A DNA stretch of 64,000 nt from JALOAT01 sp041685115 (GCA_041685115.1 JAWLGK010000001.1:327346-391345); one strand, 5' to 3'; shown: positions 1 to 8,110, counted from the stretch's first letter. A program made the numbers and translations. Notes: generated by a model not told the origin, from the letters alone.

Positions 1-62
1 CGCCGAGCGGCGAATGGCCATTGCTTGATGTTGGGCGCTGCGGGTTGCGCCGTGCACATGTG

Positions 63-176
63 TTCAGCAAACCTTAAGGAAACCGGCCCGACTGGCGCCG
101 CTCGCGACCGCGGCTAAGCTGCACCTTGAACGTGCGTGTGAGCTCTCGTTTCGGTTGGTTCAGCATTCCTTAAGGA
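63..176. promoter_or_regulatory. Pair of PmrA/QseB-like boxes upstream of the acyl ligase operon
   Basis: Two near-identical 18-base elements lie at 63-80 and 159-176 and differ at only two positions. Read on the minus strand, each is CTTAAG-N5-CTGAA, which resembles the tandem CTTAAG-type half-sites bound by PmrA/BasR-family response regulators. The second copy ends about 45 bases before the first start codon. A QseB/PmrA-family regulator is encoded at the end of the same gene run, so autoregulation is a reasonable inference. The repeat is seen directly; the regulator assignment is inferred. Confidence 0.5.
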
Positions 177-221
177 GGCGGGACGTAGTGTGGCAGCCAT
201 CATCCCGGGGAGGGAACCATC

Positions 222-893
222 ATGGCGGCTGTACCGTTTCCAGGCGACGCTCGATTGCGCTTCGTGGAACGCGATGATCCGCAGCGTGCACGTCTCGAGC
301 AGCACATTCACGAGCGCTACGCCGAGGCCTATGGCGCCGACATCCGACACTTCCTGCCGACACTCATCGCCGTGGAGGCCAACGACGGCCATGTGCTCGG
401 TGTCATGGGCGTGCGGCATGCCGCTCATGAAGCACTGTTTCTCGAACAGTACCTCGATGGGCCCGTCGAGCAGGTGCTCGGGCGCCACCTGGGCGTCGCT
501 GTCGAACGGGTACGCCTGGCGGAGCTCGGCAATCTCGCCGCTGGATTACCGGGCACGGCACGTGTGCTCATCCTGGCGTTGAGCGCCTATCTGCGCGGCG
601 CCGGTTTCGATTGGGTGGTGTTCACGGCGGTGCCCGCAGTACGCAATGCCTTTGCGCGTCTCGACCTGCAACTGGTCGAACTGGCCGAGGCTGATGGTGC
701 GCGGCTTGGTGCCGAGTTCGTGCACTGGGGCAGCTATTACGCCCAGCGCCCGGTGGTGGTCGCCTGCGACGTGCACCGCAGTTACGCGCAACTGCAGCGT
801 GCCATGGCGCAGGAGCACTCACTCGCGAGTGTGCCGCGCCTGTGGCGCAGTGCGCTGGCGCACGGTGTGCGCCATGGGGAGGTACGCCCGTGA
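222..893 (+). CDS. Thermostable hemolysin family protein (acyltransferase-like fold)
   Basis: This 223-residue protein matches the thermostable hemolysin family in length and in its central block, which contains VRLAELGNLAAG followed by a helix and the strand DWVVFTAVP. The family is placed among acetyltransferase-fold proteins, so hemolysis may not be its real role and acyl transfer is plausible. There is no signal peptide, so a cytoplasmic location is expected. The ATG at 222 follows a strong GGGAGGG Shine-Dalgarno sequence. Its stop overlaps the GTG start of the acyl ligase, which indicates translational coupling. It is the first gene of an apparent seven-gene operon. Confidence 0.75.
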   Translation: MAAVPFPGDARLRFVERDDPQRARLEQHIHERYAEAYGADIRHFLPTLIAVEANDGHVLGVMGVRHAAHEALFLEQYLDGPVEQVLGRHLGVAVERVRLAELGNLAAGLPGTARVLILALSAYLRGAGFDWVVFTAVPAVRNAFARLDLQLVELAEADGARLGAEFVHWGSYYAQRPVVVACDVHRSYAQLQRAMAQEHSLASVPRLWRSALAHGVRHGEVRP

Positions 894-2344
894 GTTTGGT
901 GCTTGAGGCGCTGACGCGCCACGCGTGTGTGCGCGGGCACGCCTTGGCCGTGCAGGGTGGCGCTGCGTCGCTGACCTACCACGCGTTGCACCGCGCCGTG
1001 CTGCGCACTGCTGAATATCTTCGCCGTCGCGGCGTACGCGTGATGGGGCTTGCCCTGGACAACGGACCGGCCTGGGCGGTGTGGGACCTGGCGGCACAGC
1101 ACGCCGGCATTACCGTGGTTCCGGTGCCGGAATTTTTTACGTCCGAACAGCGCCTGCACATGCTGGCCGATGCCGGTGTGCAGGCTGTCGTCGAGCTGGG
1201 CGACGATAGGTTGCTGCCGGTGGCGGGGTGTGCGTGGCGCGCGCTGAGACCGGACGCGGTGCAGGTGCCGGCGCACACCGCCAAGGTCACGTACACATCC
1301 GGCACTACCGGTCGCCCGAAGGGTGTCTGCCTGACCCAAGGCGCCATCGATCGGGTGGTGAAATCCCTCGCCGAGGCGGTCGCTGCGGAGACATCGGACC
1401 GACACCTCGCGCTGCTCCCTCTGGCCGTCCTGCTAGAGAACATCGGCGGTTTGTATGTACCGCTTTACGCCGGTGCCACTGCCCTGCTCGAGCCGCTCTC
1501 CCGCGTGGGGGTGACCGGCTCCTCGGGCCTCGCCCCCGAGCGCATGCTGGCGGCCCTCGACACCACGCGGGCGACCACGGCAATCATGGTGCCGGCACTG
1601 CTGGAGGCCGTGCTGCGGGCGATGTCCCAGGGGCTCACGGCGCCGGCCGGTTTGCGCTACCTCGCCGTGGGCGGCGCCACCGTTTCACCTCATTTGCTGG
1701 CGCGTGCACGTGCCCTCGGTCTGCCCGCATACCAGGGCTACGGTCTCTCGGAACGCGCCTCGGTCGTTGCCGTGAATCGGCCCGGCGACGATGACCCGGC
1801 TACCGTGGGCCGCCCGCTCGGACACGTGCGCCTTGGCCTTGCCGGGGACGGCGAGGTGCTGGTGCATGCGGAAGGCTTTCTTGGCTACCTGGGTGACGCG
1901 CCTCCCGCCGATCCCTGGTGGCCTACCGGTGATCTGGGGCGACTCGATGAACACGGGCGCCTGCATATCGTGGGTCGCAAGAAGGATGTCTTCATCACCG
2001 CTTTCGGGCGCAACGTATCGCCCGCTTGGATAGAGGCCGAGCTCACCGCCGAAGCGGCTATCACCCAGGCGGCGGTGTTCGGCGAGGCACGCCCCCGCAA
2101 CGTGGCAGTGTTGGTCAGCAGCGCGCCTGACGGCGTTATCGAAGCGGCCCTCGCGCGCGCCAACCGACGCCTGCCTGACTACGCGCACGTGCATCGCTGG
2201 CTGAGAGCCGACGAGCCGTTCACGCCCGCCAACGGGCTCGCCACCTGCAACGGGCGGGTGCGCCGGCCCGCCATTGCCGCGCGTTATGCCGCCTGCATCG
2301 CATCGCTTTTCGACGAGGAACCCCATCAGGAGTTTTTGCCATGA
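890..2344 (+). CDS. AMP-dependent acyl-CoA synthetase/ligase
   Basis: This 484-residue ANL-superfamily enzyme should activate a carboxylic acid, probably a fatty acid, as an acyl-adenylate. The phosphate loop YTSGTTGRPKG lies at residues 135-145, with a later YQGYGLSE block and a GRKKDVFITAFGRNVSP hinge region. Near the C-terminus, the place normally occupied by the adenylation lysine (consensus TPTLKLKR) reads ATCNGRVRR, so the lysine appears to be arginine. The GTG at 890 is preferred because it follows GGGGAGG and overlaps the upstream stop; an in-frame ATG at 842 lies inside the previous gene. It overlaps the next gene by four bases. Confidence 0.85.
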   Translation: MSLVLEALTRHACVRGHALAVQGGAASLTYHALHRAVLRTAEYLRRRGVRVMGLALDNGPAWAVWDLAAQHAGITVVPVPEFFTSEQRLHMLADAGVQAVVELGDDRLLPVAGCAWRALRPDAVQVPAHTAKVTYTSGTTGRPKGVCLTQGAIDRVVKSLAEAVAAETSDRHLALLPLAVLLENIGGLYVPLYAGATALLEPLSRVGVTGSSGLAPERMLAALDTTRATTAIMVPALLEAVLRAMSQGLTAPAGLRYLAVGGATVSPHLLARARALGLPAYQGYGLSERASVVAVNRPGDDDPATVGRPLGHVRLGLAGDGEVLVHAEGFLGYLGDAPPADPWWPTGDLGRLDEHGRLHIVGRKKDVFITAFGRNVSPAWIEAELTAEAAITQAAVFGEARPRNVAVLVSSAPDGVIEAALARANRRLPDYAHVHRWLRADEPFTPANGLATCNGRVRRPAIAARYAACIASLFDEEPHQEFLP

Positions 2345-3006
2345 GCTTCTATCAGCAACTGCTTGCGCAGACCGAGGACGAACGCAACACATTCCTGGCC
2401 ATTCCGCTGTTTCAGGCCGCGCTGCAGGGCCGCGTGGATCGAGCGCTTTACCTCGCCTTTCTTACCCAGGCCTATCACCACGTGAAGCACACGGTACCCC
2501 TGCTCATGGCCTGCGGCGCACGCGTCCCGGAACGCCTCGAATGGTTGCGTGTCGCCATCGCTCGTTACATCGCGGAGGAGACCGGCCATCAGGAGTGGAT
2601 CCTCAACGATATCCGCCACTGTGGCGGCGACAGCGAGGCGGTACGCAGGGGCCCGCCGTCCGTTGAGACCGATGTGATGGTGGCCTATGCCTGGGACACG
2701 GTGCTGCGCCGCAATCCGGCCGGTTTTTTCGGCATGGTGCTGGTCCTCGAGGGCACCAGCGTGAACATCGCCACGCGCGCCGCCCACGCCATCCAGCAGT
2801 CGCTCGCCCTGCCCGACGAGTGCTTTAGCTATCTCACATCACACGGTGCCCTGGACGTCAGCCACATGGATTTTTTCGAGCAGCTCATGAACCGCCTCAG
2901 CGAGCCCGACGATCAGGCGGCCGTGATCGCCTGCGCCAAGGTGATGTACCGGCTGTACGGCGACATCTTCCGCGCCGTGTCCAGAGAGCGGAGGGCCGCG
3001 GCATGA
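2341..3006 (+). CDS. TenA/heme-oxygenase-like protein, possible diiron oxidase
   Basis: The protein has 221 residues and an all-helical pattern like the TenA/PqqC/heme-oxygenase fold. Possible metal ligands are E79/E80 and H83 in EETGH, E137 in LEGTS, and H168, D172 and H175. Their spacing recalls the heme-oxygenase-like diiron oxidases such as UndA, which act on fatty acids. Classical TenA thiaminase activity is less likely because no thiamine genes are nearby. It starts in the ATGA overlap with the acyl ligase and overlaps the dehydrogenase by four bases. Metal binding and substrate are inferences. Confidence 0.7.
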   Translation: MSFYQQLLAQTEDERNTFLAIPLFQAALQGRVDRALYLAFLTQAYHHVKHTVPLLMACGARVPERLEWLRVAIARYIAEETGHQEWILNDIRHCGGDSEAVRRGPPSVETDVMVAYAWDTVLRRNPAGFFGMVLVLEGTSVNIATRAAHAIQQSLALPDECFSYLTSHGALDVSHMDFFEQLMNRLSEPDDQAAVIACAKVMYRLYGDIFRAVSRERRAAA

Positions 3007-3788
3007 ACCTGAACGGTGCACGCATTCTGTTACTGGGCGCCAGCGGCGGCATCGGCGAGGCCACCGCGCGCGCCCTGGCCGCGCGCGGTGCGCGCCTGTG
3101 TCTGGCGGGTCGTCGTCGCGAAAGTCTGGCCGTGCTTGCGACGGAACTGGGTGAAGGGGCCGCGGTGGCTACCGGTGACATCGCCACCGAACAGGGACGT
3201 CGGTCACTGGTATCCGGTGCCCTCGGCGACCTGGGCGGGCTCGAACTGCTCATCAACGCCGCCGGCGTACTCGACTTTGTGCCGTTCGACATCCACGACC
3301 CGGGCGCCGTGGAACGCATCTTCCGCACCAACACCCTCGGCCCGATGCTGCTGATCCAGGCCCTGTTGCCCGTGCTGCGCGATGCGCGCGGACGCGTCGT
3401 CAACGTCGGGTCCATCTTCGGCTCCATCGCCTTTCCCTACTTCGCTGCCTATTCCGCCAGCAAGTTCGCCCTGCGCGGCTTTTCGGAGGCGCTGCGCCGC
3501 GAGCTGGCCGACAGCGGCGTGGGGGTGACCTATGTCGCGCCGCGCGCGACGCGCACCGCTATCAATTCCGACGCGGTGATGCGCATGGGCGCGGCGACCG
3601 GCATGAACATGGACGAGCCCGCGGTGGTGGCGCACGCCCTGGTGCGGGCCCTCGAAAAGGACAAGGACGAGGCCTACTTCGGCTGGCCCGAGGCCTTGTT
3701 CGTACGAATCAACGCGCTGTTTCCCCGTGTGGTGGACCGCGCCCTGCGCGAGCAGGCCCGTACCATGGCGCGTTTCGCGCGCCCCTGA
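3003..3788 (+). CDS. Short-chain dehydrogenase/reductase
   Basis: This 261-residue SDR-family NAD(P)H-dependent oxidoreductase has the nucleotide-binding GASGGIG at residues 12-18, the NAAG motif at 85-88, and a catalytic set of S137, Y150 and K154 (YSASK). Length and motifs fit a classical SDR. The ATG overlaps the upstream oxidase-like gene by four bases, so the two are probably translated together. In context it would reduce or oxidise the product made by the ligase and oxidase, but the substrate cannot be told from sequence. Confidence 0.9.
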   Translation: MNLNGARILLLGASGGIGEATARALAARGARLCLAGRRRESLAVLATELGEGAAVATGDIATEQGRRSLVSGALGDLGGLELLINAAGVLDFVPFDIHDPGAVERIFRTNTLGPMLLIQALLPVLRDARGRVVNVGSIFGSIAFPYFAAYSASKFALRGFSEALRRELADSGVGVTYVAPRATRTAINSDAVMRMGAATGMNMDEPAVVAHALVRALEKDKDEAYFGWPEALFVRINALFPRVVDRALREQARTMARFARP

Positions 3789-3807
3789 AAATCGAAGGAG
3801 ACGAGAC

Positions 3808-4458
3808 ATGCTGCGTTATTGCGTCGGAATCATGTTTATGGTGGCGGTGGGCGTGGCACAGGCCGATGCCCTGGATGCGGAAATCAGTCGCCTGGCGGGC
3901 GCCTGGGACGTGGCCAATTTCGCCACCGAGGGCGAGGCCAAGGAAAAAGCCCTGGCCGGGCTCGCCGAACAGGCGCAGCGGCTGCGTGAGATCTGGCCCG
4001 AACGGGCCGAGCCGCTCATTTGGGAGGGCATCGTGCTGGCGAGCTGGGCGGGCGCCAAGGGCGGGCTCGGCGCTCTCAAGCTGGCCAAGCAGGCCCGCGA
4101 TCAACTGCTCCGGGCCGAGCAGATCGAACCATCGGCGCTGAACGGGTCCGTGTACACTTCACTCGGCAGTCTCTACTATCAGGTGCCGGGCTGGCCGCTA
4201 GGCTTCGGTGACGACGACAAGGCGCGCGAGTATCTCGAGAAGGCGCTCACAATGAATCCCGACGGCATCGATCCGAACTTTTTCTACGGTGATTACCTGA
4301 TCACACAGGGCGATTACGCCAAGGCGGTCGTCGTACTCGAGCGCGCCTTGCGAGCGCCCCAGCGCCCGGGCCGGGACTTGGCCGACCGCGGTCGCCGTGC
4401 CGAGATCGAAAAGGCCATGCGCACGGCGAAGGACCACATCGGCGCCAAGCGCTGGTGA
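3808..4458 (+). CDS. Periplasmic TPR-like protein
   Basis: The product has 216 residues with a short signal peptide ending around AQA (residues 17-19). The mature part is helical with TPR-like segments, for example DKAREYLEKALTMNPDG and AKAVVVLERALRAP. It probably serves as a periplasmic scaffold or partner protein. The ATG at 3808 follows GAAGGAG; an in-frame upstream start at 3727 lies inside the dehydrogenase gene and is rejected. It sits 19 bases after the dehydrogenase and overlaps the region before the response regulator. The exact role is unknown. Confidence 0.7.
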   Translation: MLRYCVGIMFMVAVGVAQADALDAEISRLAGAWDVANFATEGEAKEKALAGLAEQAQRLREIWPERAEPLIWEGIVLASWAGAKGGLGALKLAKQARDQLLRAEQIEPSALNGSVYTSLGSLYYQVPGWPLGFGDDDKAREYLEKALTMNPDGIDPNFFYGDYLITQGDYAKAVVVLERALRAPQRPGRDLADRGRRAEIEKAMRTAKDHIGAKRW

Positions 4459-4478
4459 GCCGTCAAGGGGGAAGCGGA

Positions 4479-5144
4479 ATGCGTTTGTTGCTGGTCGAAG
4501 ACGACACCTTGCTCGGTGATGGCGTCAGTGCCGGGCTGCGCCACGAAGGATATGCCGTCGACTGGCTCACCGACGGCGAGGCCGCCTGGTCGGCGCTGCA
4601 ATCCGAGCACTTCGATCTGATGGTGCTCGATCTGGGCCTGCCCGGACTGTCGGGCCTCGAACTGCTGGCGCGATTGCGTGCCAAGGGCCTGTTGCTGCCG
4701 GTGCTGATCCTTACGGCGCGCGATGCCGTCGAGGACCGCGTGCGCGGCCTCGACAGCGGCGCGGACGACTATCTCACCAAACCCTTCGACCTGGATGAAT
4801 TGGCGGCCCGGCTGCGCGTATTGTCACGGCGTAACGCGGGGCGCGCTGCGCCGCTCATCAGGCTAGGCGACATTGCCCTCGACCCGGCGGCGCACACCCT
4901 CACCGTCGGCGGTCAACCCGTCGAGACCTCCAGCCGTGAATTTGCGCTGCTGCATCTGCTCCTGGAACACGCCGGCGAGGTGCTGACACGGCGCCGCCTG
5001 GAGGAGGCGCTGTATGGCTGGAACATGGACATCGAGAGCAATACGCTCGAGGTCTACGTCCACCGGCTGCGCCGCAAACTCGGCACTGCGGCAATCCGTA
5101 CGGTGCGCGGCGTGGGCTACATGGCGGTGCGCGACAGCGAATGA
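4479..5144 (+). CDS. OmpR-family response regulator, QseB/PmrA type
   Basis: This is a 221-residue two-component response regulator. The receiver domain has the acidic pair E7/D8-D9, phospho-acceptor D51 in VLDLGLPG, and the TKPF lysine motif. The C-terminal half is an OmpR/PhoB winged helix with RTVRGVGYM near the end. The ATG at 4479 follows GGGGGAAG. Its last four bases overlap the kinase start. It probably binds the two CTTAAG-type elements upstream of the operon. Family placement close to QseB/PmrA is from motif similarity; the exact orthologue cannot be decided. Confidence 0.92.
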   Translation: MRLLLVEDDTLLGDGVSAGLRHEGYAVDWLTDGEAAWSALQSEHFDLMVLDLGLPGLSGLELLARLRAKGLLLPVLILTARDAVEDRVRGLDSGADDYLTKPFDLDELAARLRVLSRRNAGRAAPLIRLGDIALDPAAHTLTVGGQPVETSSREFALLHLLLEHAGEVLTRRRLEEALYGWNMDIESNTLEVYVHRLRRKLGTAAIRTVRGVGYMAVRDSE

Positions 5145-6508
5145 TCTCCATCCGCTCCAGGCTGTTGCTGTTGCTCCTTGGCCTGATGTTTGCCGCCTGG
5201 GCCGTGATCATCGTTTCCACCTATGTGCAGACCACGCACGAAGTGGAGGAAATCTACGACGCCCACCTGGTGCAGTCCGCCGATGAACTGCTGATGTTCG
5301 CCAGCCACGAATACAGCGAACAGCTGGCGACGTCACGCCGCGTGGGGGCGCCCGCGGTCTTGCCGTTCGAGGTGCAGGAACTCGTGCGTCGCCAAAGTGG
5401 CGACGAATACGCCCCGCGGCTTGGCTTCCGGGTCTGGGTGGCCGGACGTGTCTTGCTGCATTCCACGGACGCGCCACTGGCCGCGCCGCGCCATGCCGCC
5501 GGCTTCAGCGAACGGGAGGACGAGCGCGGCCTTTGGCGCGTCTACACCCGGCACAGCGACAACGGGTTCACCGTCGAAGTCGCGGAACACTACGGCATAC
5601 GCAGCAAGATTGTCCGTGAAGTGGCCTTGGCGACCGCCATCCCGGCGCTGTTTGCCTTTCCCATCATCGCCTTGCTCGCCTGGTTTTCGGTCGGGCGCGG
5701 CCTGGCGCCTCTAAGCCAACTGGCGCGCCAGGTGGGCTATCGGGCACCGGAGTCCCTGGCGCCGGTAGCCATGGACCGCGCGCCGCGCGAGGTCTTGCCG
5801 CTGGTGGAGGCCCTCAATCGATTTCTGGCGCGCTTGAGCATCACACTGGAGCGCGAGCGGCGTTTCACCGCGGACGCTTCGCACGAGTTGCGCACGCCGC
5901 TCGCGAGCCTCAAAGTGCAGGCGCAGGTCTCCGCGCGGACGGCTGACGCCGAGACCCGCGAGCGGGCGCTCATTCAGATCACCGAGGGCGTGGATCGTGC
6001 CACGCACCTCGTCGAACAATTGATGACCCTGGCGCGCCTCGATCCGGCCCAGGTGGATGCCAGCCGCGCACGCATCGATCTCAACCGGGTGACTGGTGAG
6101 GTGCTCGCGCAACTGGCGCCCGATGCCTTGAGCAAGTCCATCGAGTTGGACCTCGCCGAGGCGGAGGTGGGCGAGATGCAGGGGCGTGCCGATCTCATCT
6201 CCGTCCTGATGCGCAACCTCGTCGACAATGCCGTGCGCTACACCCCGTGTGGCGGATGCATCCAGGTGCGAGTGCGCGATGAAGACCACGAGGTCTGCCT
6301 GGAGATCGACGATTCCGGACCGGGTATCCCGCGCGCCGAGCACGACCGTGTGTTCGACCGTTTCTACCGCGGGCTCGGGCACGGGCAAGCCGGTTGTGGT
6401 CTCGGCCTGTCCATCGTGAAGCGTATCGCCGAGCTGCACCGCGCCGCCATCACACTTGGCGAATCCCCTCTCGGCGGTCTTCGTATCGCCGTGCGTTTTC
6501 ATCGTTGA
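5141..6508 (+). CDS. Sensor histidine kinase, QseC/PmrB type
   Basis: This 455-residue inner-membrane kinase pairs with the adjacent regulator. Membrane segments are at about residues 7-27 and 160-182, flanking a periplasmic sensor domain of about 130 residues. The H-box FTADASHELRTPL carries phospho-acceptor H248. The N-box NLVDNAVRYTP and the glycine boxes DDSGPGIP and GCGLGLSIVKR follow. It overlaps the response regulator gene by four bases. The signal is unknown; relatives sense iron, low pH, catecholamines or antimicrobial peptides. Confidence 0.93.
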   Translation: MISIRSRLLLLLLGLMFAAWAVIIVSTYVQTTHEVEEIYDAHLVQSADELLMFASHEYSEQLATSRRVGAPAVLPFEVQELVRRQSGDEYAPRLGFRVWVAGRVLLHSTDAPLAAPRHAAGFSEREDERGLWRVYTRHSDNGFTVEVAEHYGIRSKIVREVALATAIPALFAFPIIALLAWFSVGRGLAPLSQLARQVGYRAPESLAPVAMDRAPREVLPLVEALNRFLARLSITLERERRFTADASHELRTPLASLKVQAQVSARTADAETRERALIQITEGVDRATHLVEQLMTLARLDPAQVDASRARIDLNRVTGEVLAQLAPDALSKSIELDLAEAEVGEMQGRADLISVLMRNLVDNAVRYTPCGGCIQVRVRDEDHEVCLEIDDSGPGIPRAEHDRVFDRFYRGLGHGQAGCGLGLSIVKRIAELHRAAITLGESPLGGLRIAVRFHR

Positions 6509-6845
6509 CCCACCACCGGGCCTCGCACCGCCGGCTCCGCCCTGCACGGCATACGTACGCGGCGCCGGGCTCACGGACCTTGCCCCGACGTCCCGGCGCC
6601 GCGTGCCATCGCGCGGCCTGGGTTTGCAGATCCGGCTCCCCGAGCAGATCGGTGAGGCCGAGTTCGAGGGCGTCGGCGAGTTTGGCGATGGTGTCGATGC
6701 CAGGGTTGCGCTCGGCCCGCTCGATGGCCCCCACATAGCTGCGGTCAAGCCCTGCCCGGTCCCCCAGTTGTTCCTGCGAAAGCCCTCGCAACAGCCGGCA
6801 GAGCCGTACGTTCCGGGCAAGTGTCTGGCGTGCCGATTGGCTCAT
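6450..6845 (-). CDS. XRE-family transcriptional regulator (copy 1)
   Basis: The protein has 131 residues. An N-terminal Cro/C1-type helix-turn-helix at about 8-62 contains LSQEQLGDRAGLDRSYVGAI and ends in LTDLLGE. The remaining 65 residues are Arg-rich with no recognisable domain, and the final 59 bases overlap the 3' end of the kinase gene on the other strand. The HTH is clearly related to the divergent regulator at 7034-7318. The C-terminal tail may be an extension into antisense sequence rather than a functional domain. Confidence 0.75.
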   Translation of the reverse strand: MSQSARQTLARNVRLCRLLRGLSQEQLGDRAGLDRSYVGAIERAERNPGIDTIAKLADALELGLTDLLGEPDLQTQAARWHAAPGRRGKVREPGAAYVCRAGRSRRCEARWWVNDENARRYEDRREGIRQV

Positions 6846-7033
6846 GGCGATGTTTCCGTGGTGTGTATAGTGTATGGATAACCATGTGTCGTCAACCGCG
6901 ACCTTGGGTCCGTGCGTAGGTCAGCCAAATAACCGGACCCGTAAGCACTGCCAGCACCGACCTGCGGTCTTTCGTCCGCATACGGGTGACTGTCGTCCGT
7001 GGACAGGCAATCGCCGCCGCGGCTTAATGCGGC
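6846..7033. promoter_or_regulatory. Divergent promoter region between two XRE regulators
   Basis: The 188-base gap between the divergent XRE genes holds an ATGG-N4-CCAT inverted repeat around 6877-6888 next to a TATAGTGTAT stretch, and a CTGTC-N7-GACAG inverted repeat at 6990-7006, 28 bases before the plus-strand ATG. These are possible operators for one or both regulators. This is inferred from position and symmetry only. Confidence 0.35.
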
Positions 7034-7318
7034 ATGGTTGAGACTTCGGCAAGGACGCGCCTTGCAGAGAACGTGCGCCTGTTGAGAACGCTGCAGGGTT
7101 GGTCTCAGGAGCGGCTGGCCGACGCGGCCGGCCTGGACCGGTCTTACCTGGGCGGCATCGAACGCGCTGAGCGGAACATTAGTCTGGACATCCTCGAACG
7201 GCTCGCGCGGGCCCTGGAGGTGAGCATTTCTGATCTGCTCGGCGAGCACGACAGCCGCCGGATCGGTGAGATGCTGCTGGCCAGGATCAGGCGTTCGGTG
7301 GCCCGGCGCGGTGACTAG
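7034..7318 (+). CDS. XRE-family transcriptional regulator (copy 2)
   Basis: This compact 94-residue protein is almost entirely a Cro/C1-type helix-turn-helix (residues 8-65, with WSQERLADAAGLDRSYLGGI) followed by SDLLGE. It shares the RSYxGxIERAERN and DLLGE segments with the minus-strand regulator at 6450-6845, so the two are paralogues. It has no extra sensor domain and resembles small XRE proteins that regulate a neighbouring gene. The CsrA-like gene starts 28 bases downstream in the same direction and is probably co-transcribed. Confidence 0.85.
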   Translation: MVETSARTRLAENVRLLRTLQGWSQERLADAAGLDRSYLGGIERAERNISLDILERLARALEVSISDLLGEHDSRRIGEMLLARIRRSVARRGD

Positions 7319-7345
7319 GAATCGACGTTGAAAAAGGAGTTCGAC

Positions 7346-7549
7346 GTGCTACTCATGCGACGTGGAATCGGCCAGATGATCAGCATCCGGCCATCGCCCG
7401 ATATCGACCCCGCCACACCGGTGGGTGAATTGTTTACCAAGCCGGTGGAGGTGATGTTGATCCAGGCCCGCGGCGATCAGGCACGCTTCGCCATCTACGC
7501 GGGTCCTGGGTGGCTGGTGGTCGAGGAAGAACTGCTGCGAGAGCGCTGA
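7346..7549 (+). CDS. Divergent CsrA/RsmN-like small RNA-binding protein
   Basis: This 67-residue protein aligns without gaps to the CsrA N-terminus. MLLMRRGIGQMISI matches MLILTRRVGETLMI at M1, L2, R6, G9 and I14. The later strand RGDQARFAIYAG matches the CsrA GNQVRIGVNAP strand. About 17 extra residues (16-32) lie between strands 2 and 3, as in Pseudomonas RsmN/RsmF. The key RNA-contact Arg of CsrA (R44) is Glu60 here, in VVEEELL. The GTG at 7346 is chosen because AAAGGAG lies six bases before it; a TTG at 7328 lacks such a site. It may be an altered-specificity or non-binding paralogue. Confidence 0.7.
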   Translation: MLLMRRGIGQMISIRPSPDIDPATPVGELFTKPVEVMLIQARGDQARFAIYAGPGWLVVEEELLRER

Positions 7550-7726
7550 TTCCCGCGCCTGCCGGGGGCGCCTCGCGATCTTCACCATGCACGGTTCACC
7601 ATTTCACCGTTCTCCCGCCCCTTCGCGCTTTCCTGCCTGCTGCACGCAATGCCGGCCGTGGCCGTCTGTTTCCCAGCAGCCTGCTAATCGTTTATTGAAC
7701 GAGTGGCTCTTGCGGAGAAACCGATC

Positions 7727-8110
7727 ATGGGCAGCGGAAAACTGCTGATTGCGGCCGCCACGCTGATTTCCCTGGTGGCCTGTGCCGGAAGTGACGTGGC
7801 GAAGCCGACCGACGAATTGAACACGGCGACCGAAGCCATGGAGCGGGCGCGCCAAGCCAACGGCTATGAGTTCGCATCGTTGGAAATGACCACTGCCGAT
7901 CGCAAGCTGGCCGAGGCGCGCACCCTCGGCAACTCGGACGAGGATGACGATCGGCTCAAGGCCAAGCGACTGGCCGAACAGGTCACCCTCGATGCCCGGT
8001 TGGCGGAAGCCAAGGCGCGGCTCGCCAAGGCGGAGGTGCTGGAAGAGGAGATGAACCGGTCCATCGAGTCGCTGCAAAACAGCAACGGGACGACGGGAGG
8101 TGCCCAGTGA
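7727..8110 (+). CDS. DUF4398 lipoprotein
   Basis: This 127-residue predicted lipoprotein has a signal peptide ending in a lipobox (LVAC) within the first 20 residues. The mature part is a long, charged, mostly helical segment rich in Ala, Glu and Arg (AKRLAEQVTLDARLAEAKAR), typical of DUF4398. The ATG at 7727 follows GGAG and puts the lipobox at the right distance; an earlier GTG at 7703 adds eight residues before the signal. It overlaps the OmpA-like gene by four bases. The pair probably works at the outer membrane or periplasm. Confidence 0.85.
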   Translation: MGSGKLLIAAATLISLVACAGSDVAKPTDELNTATEAMERARQANGYEFASLEMTTADRKLAEARTLGNSDEDDDRLKAKRLAEQVTLDARLAEAKARLAKAEVLEEEMNRSIESLQNSNGTTGGAQ

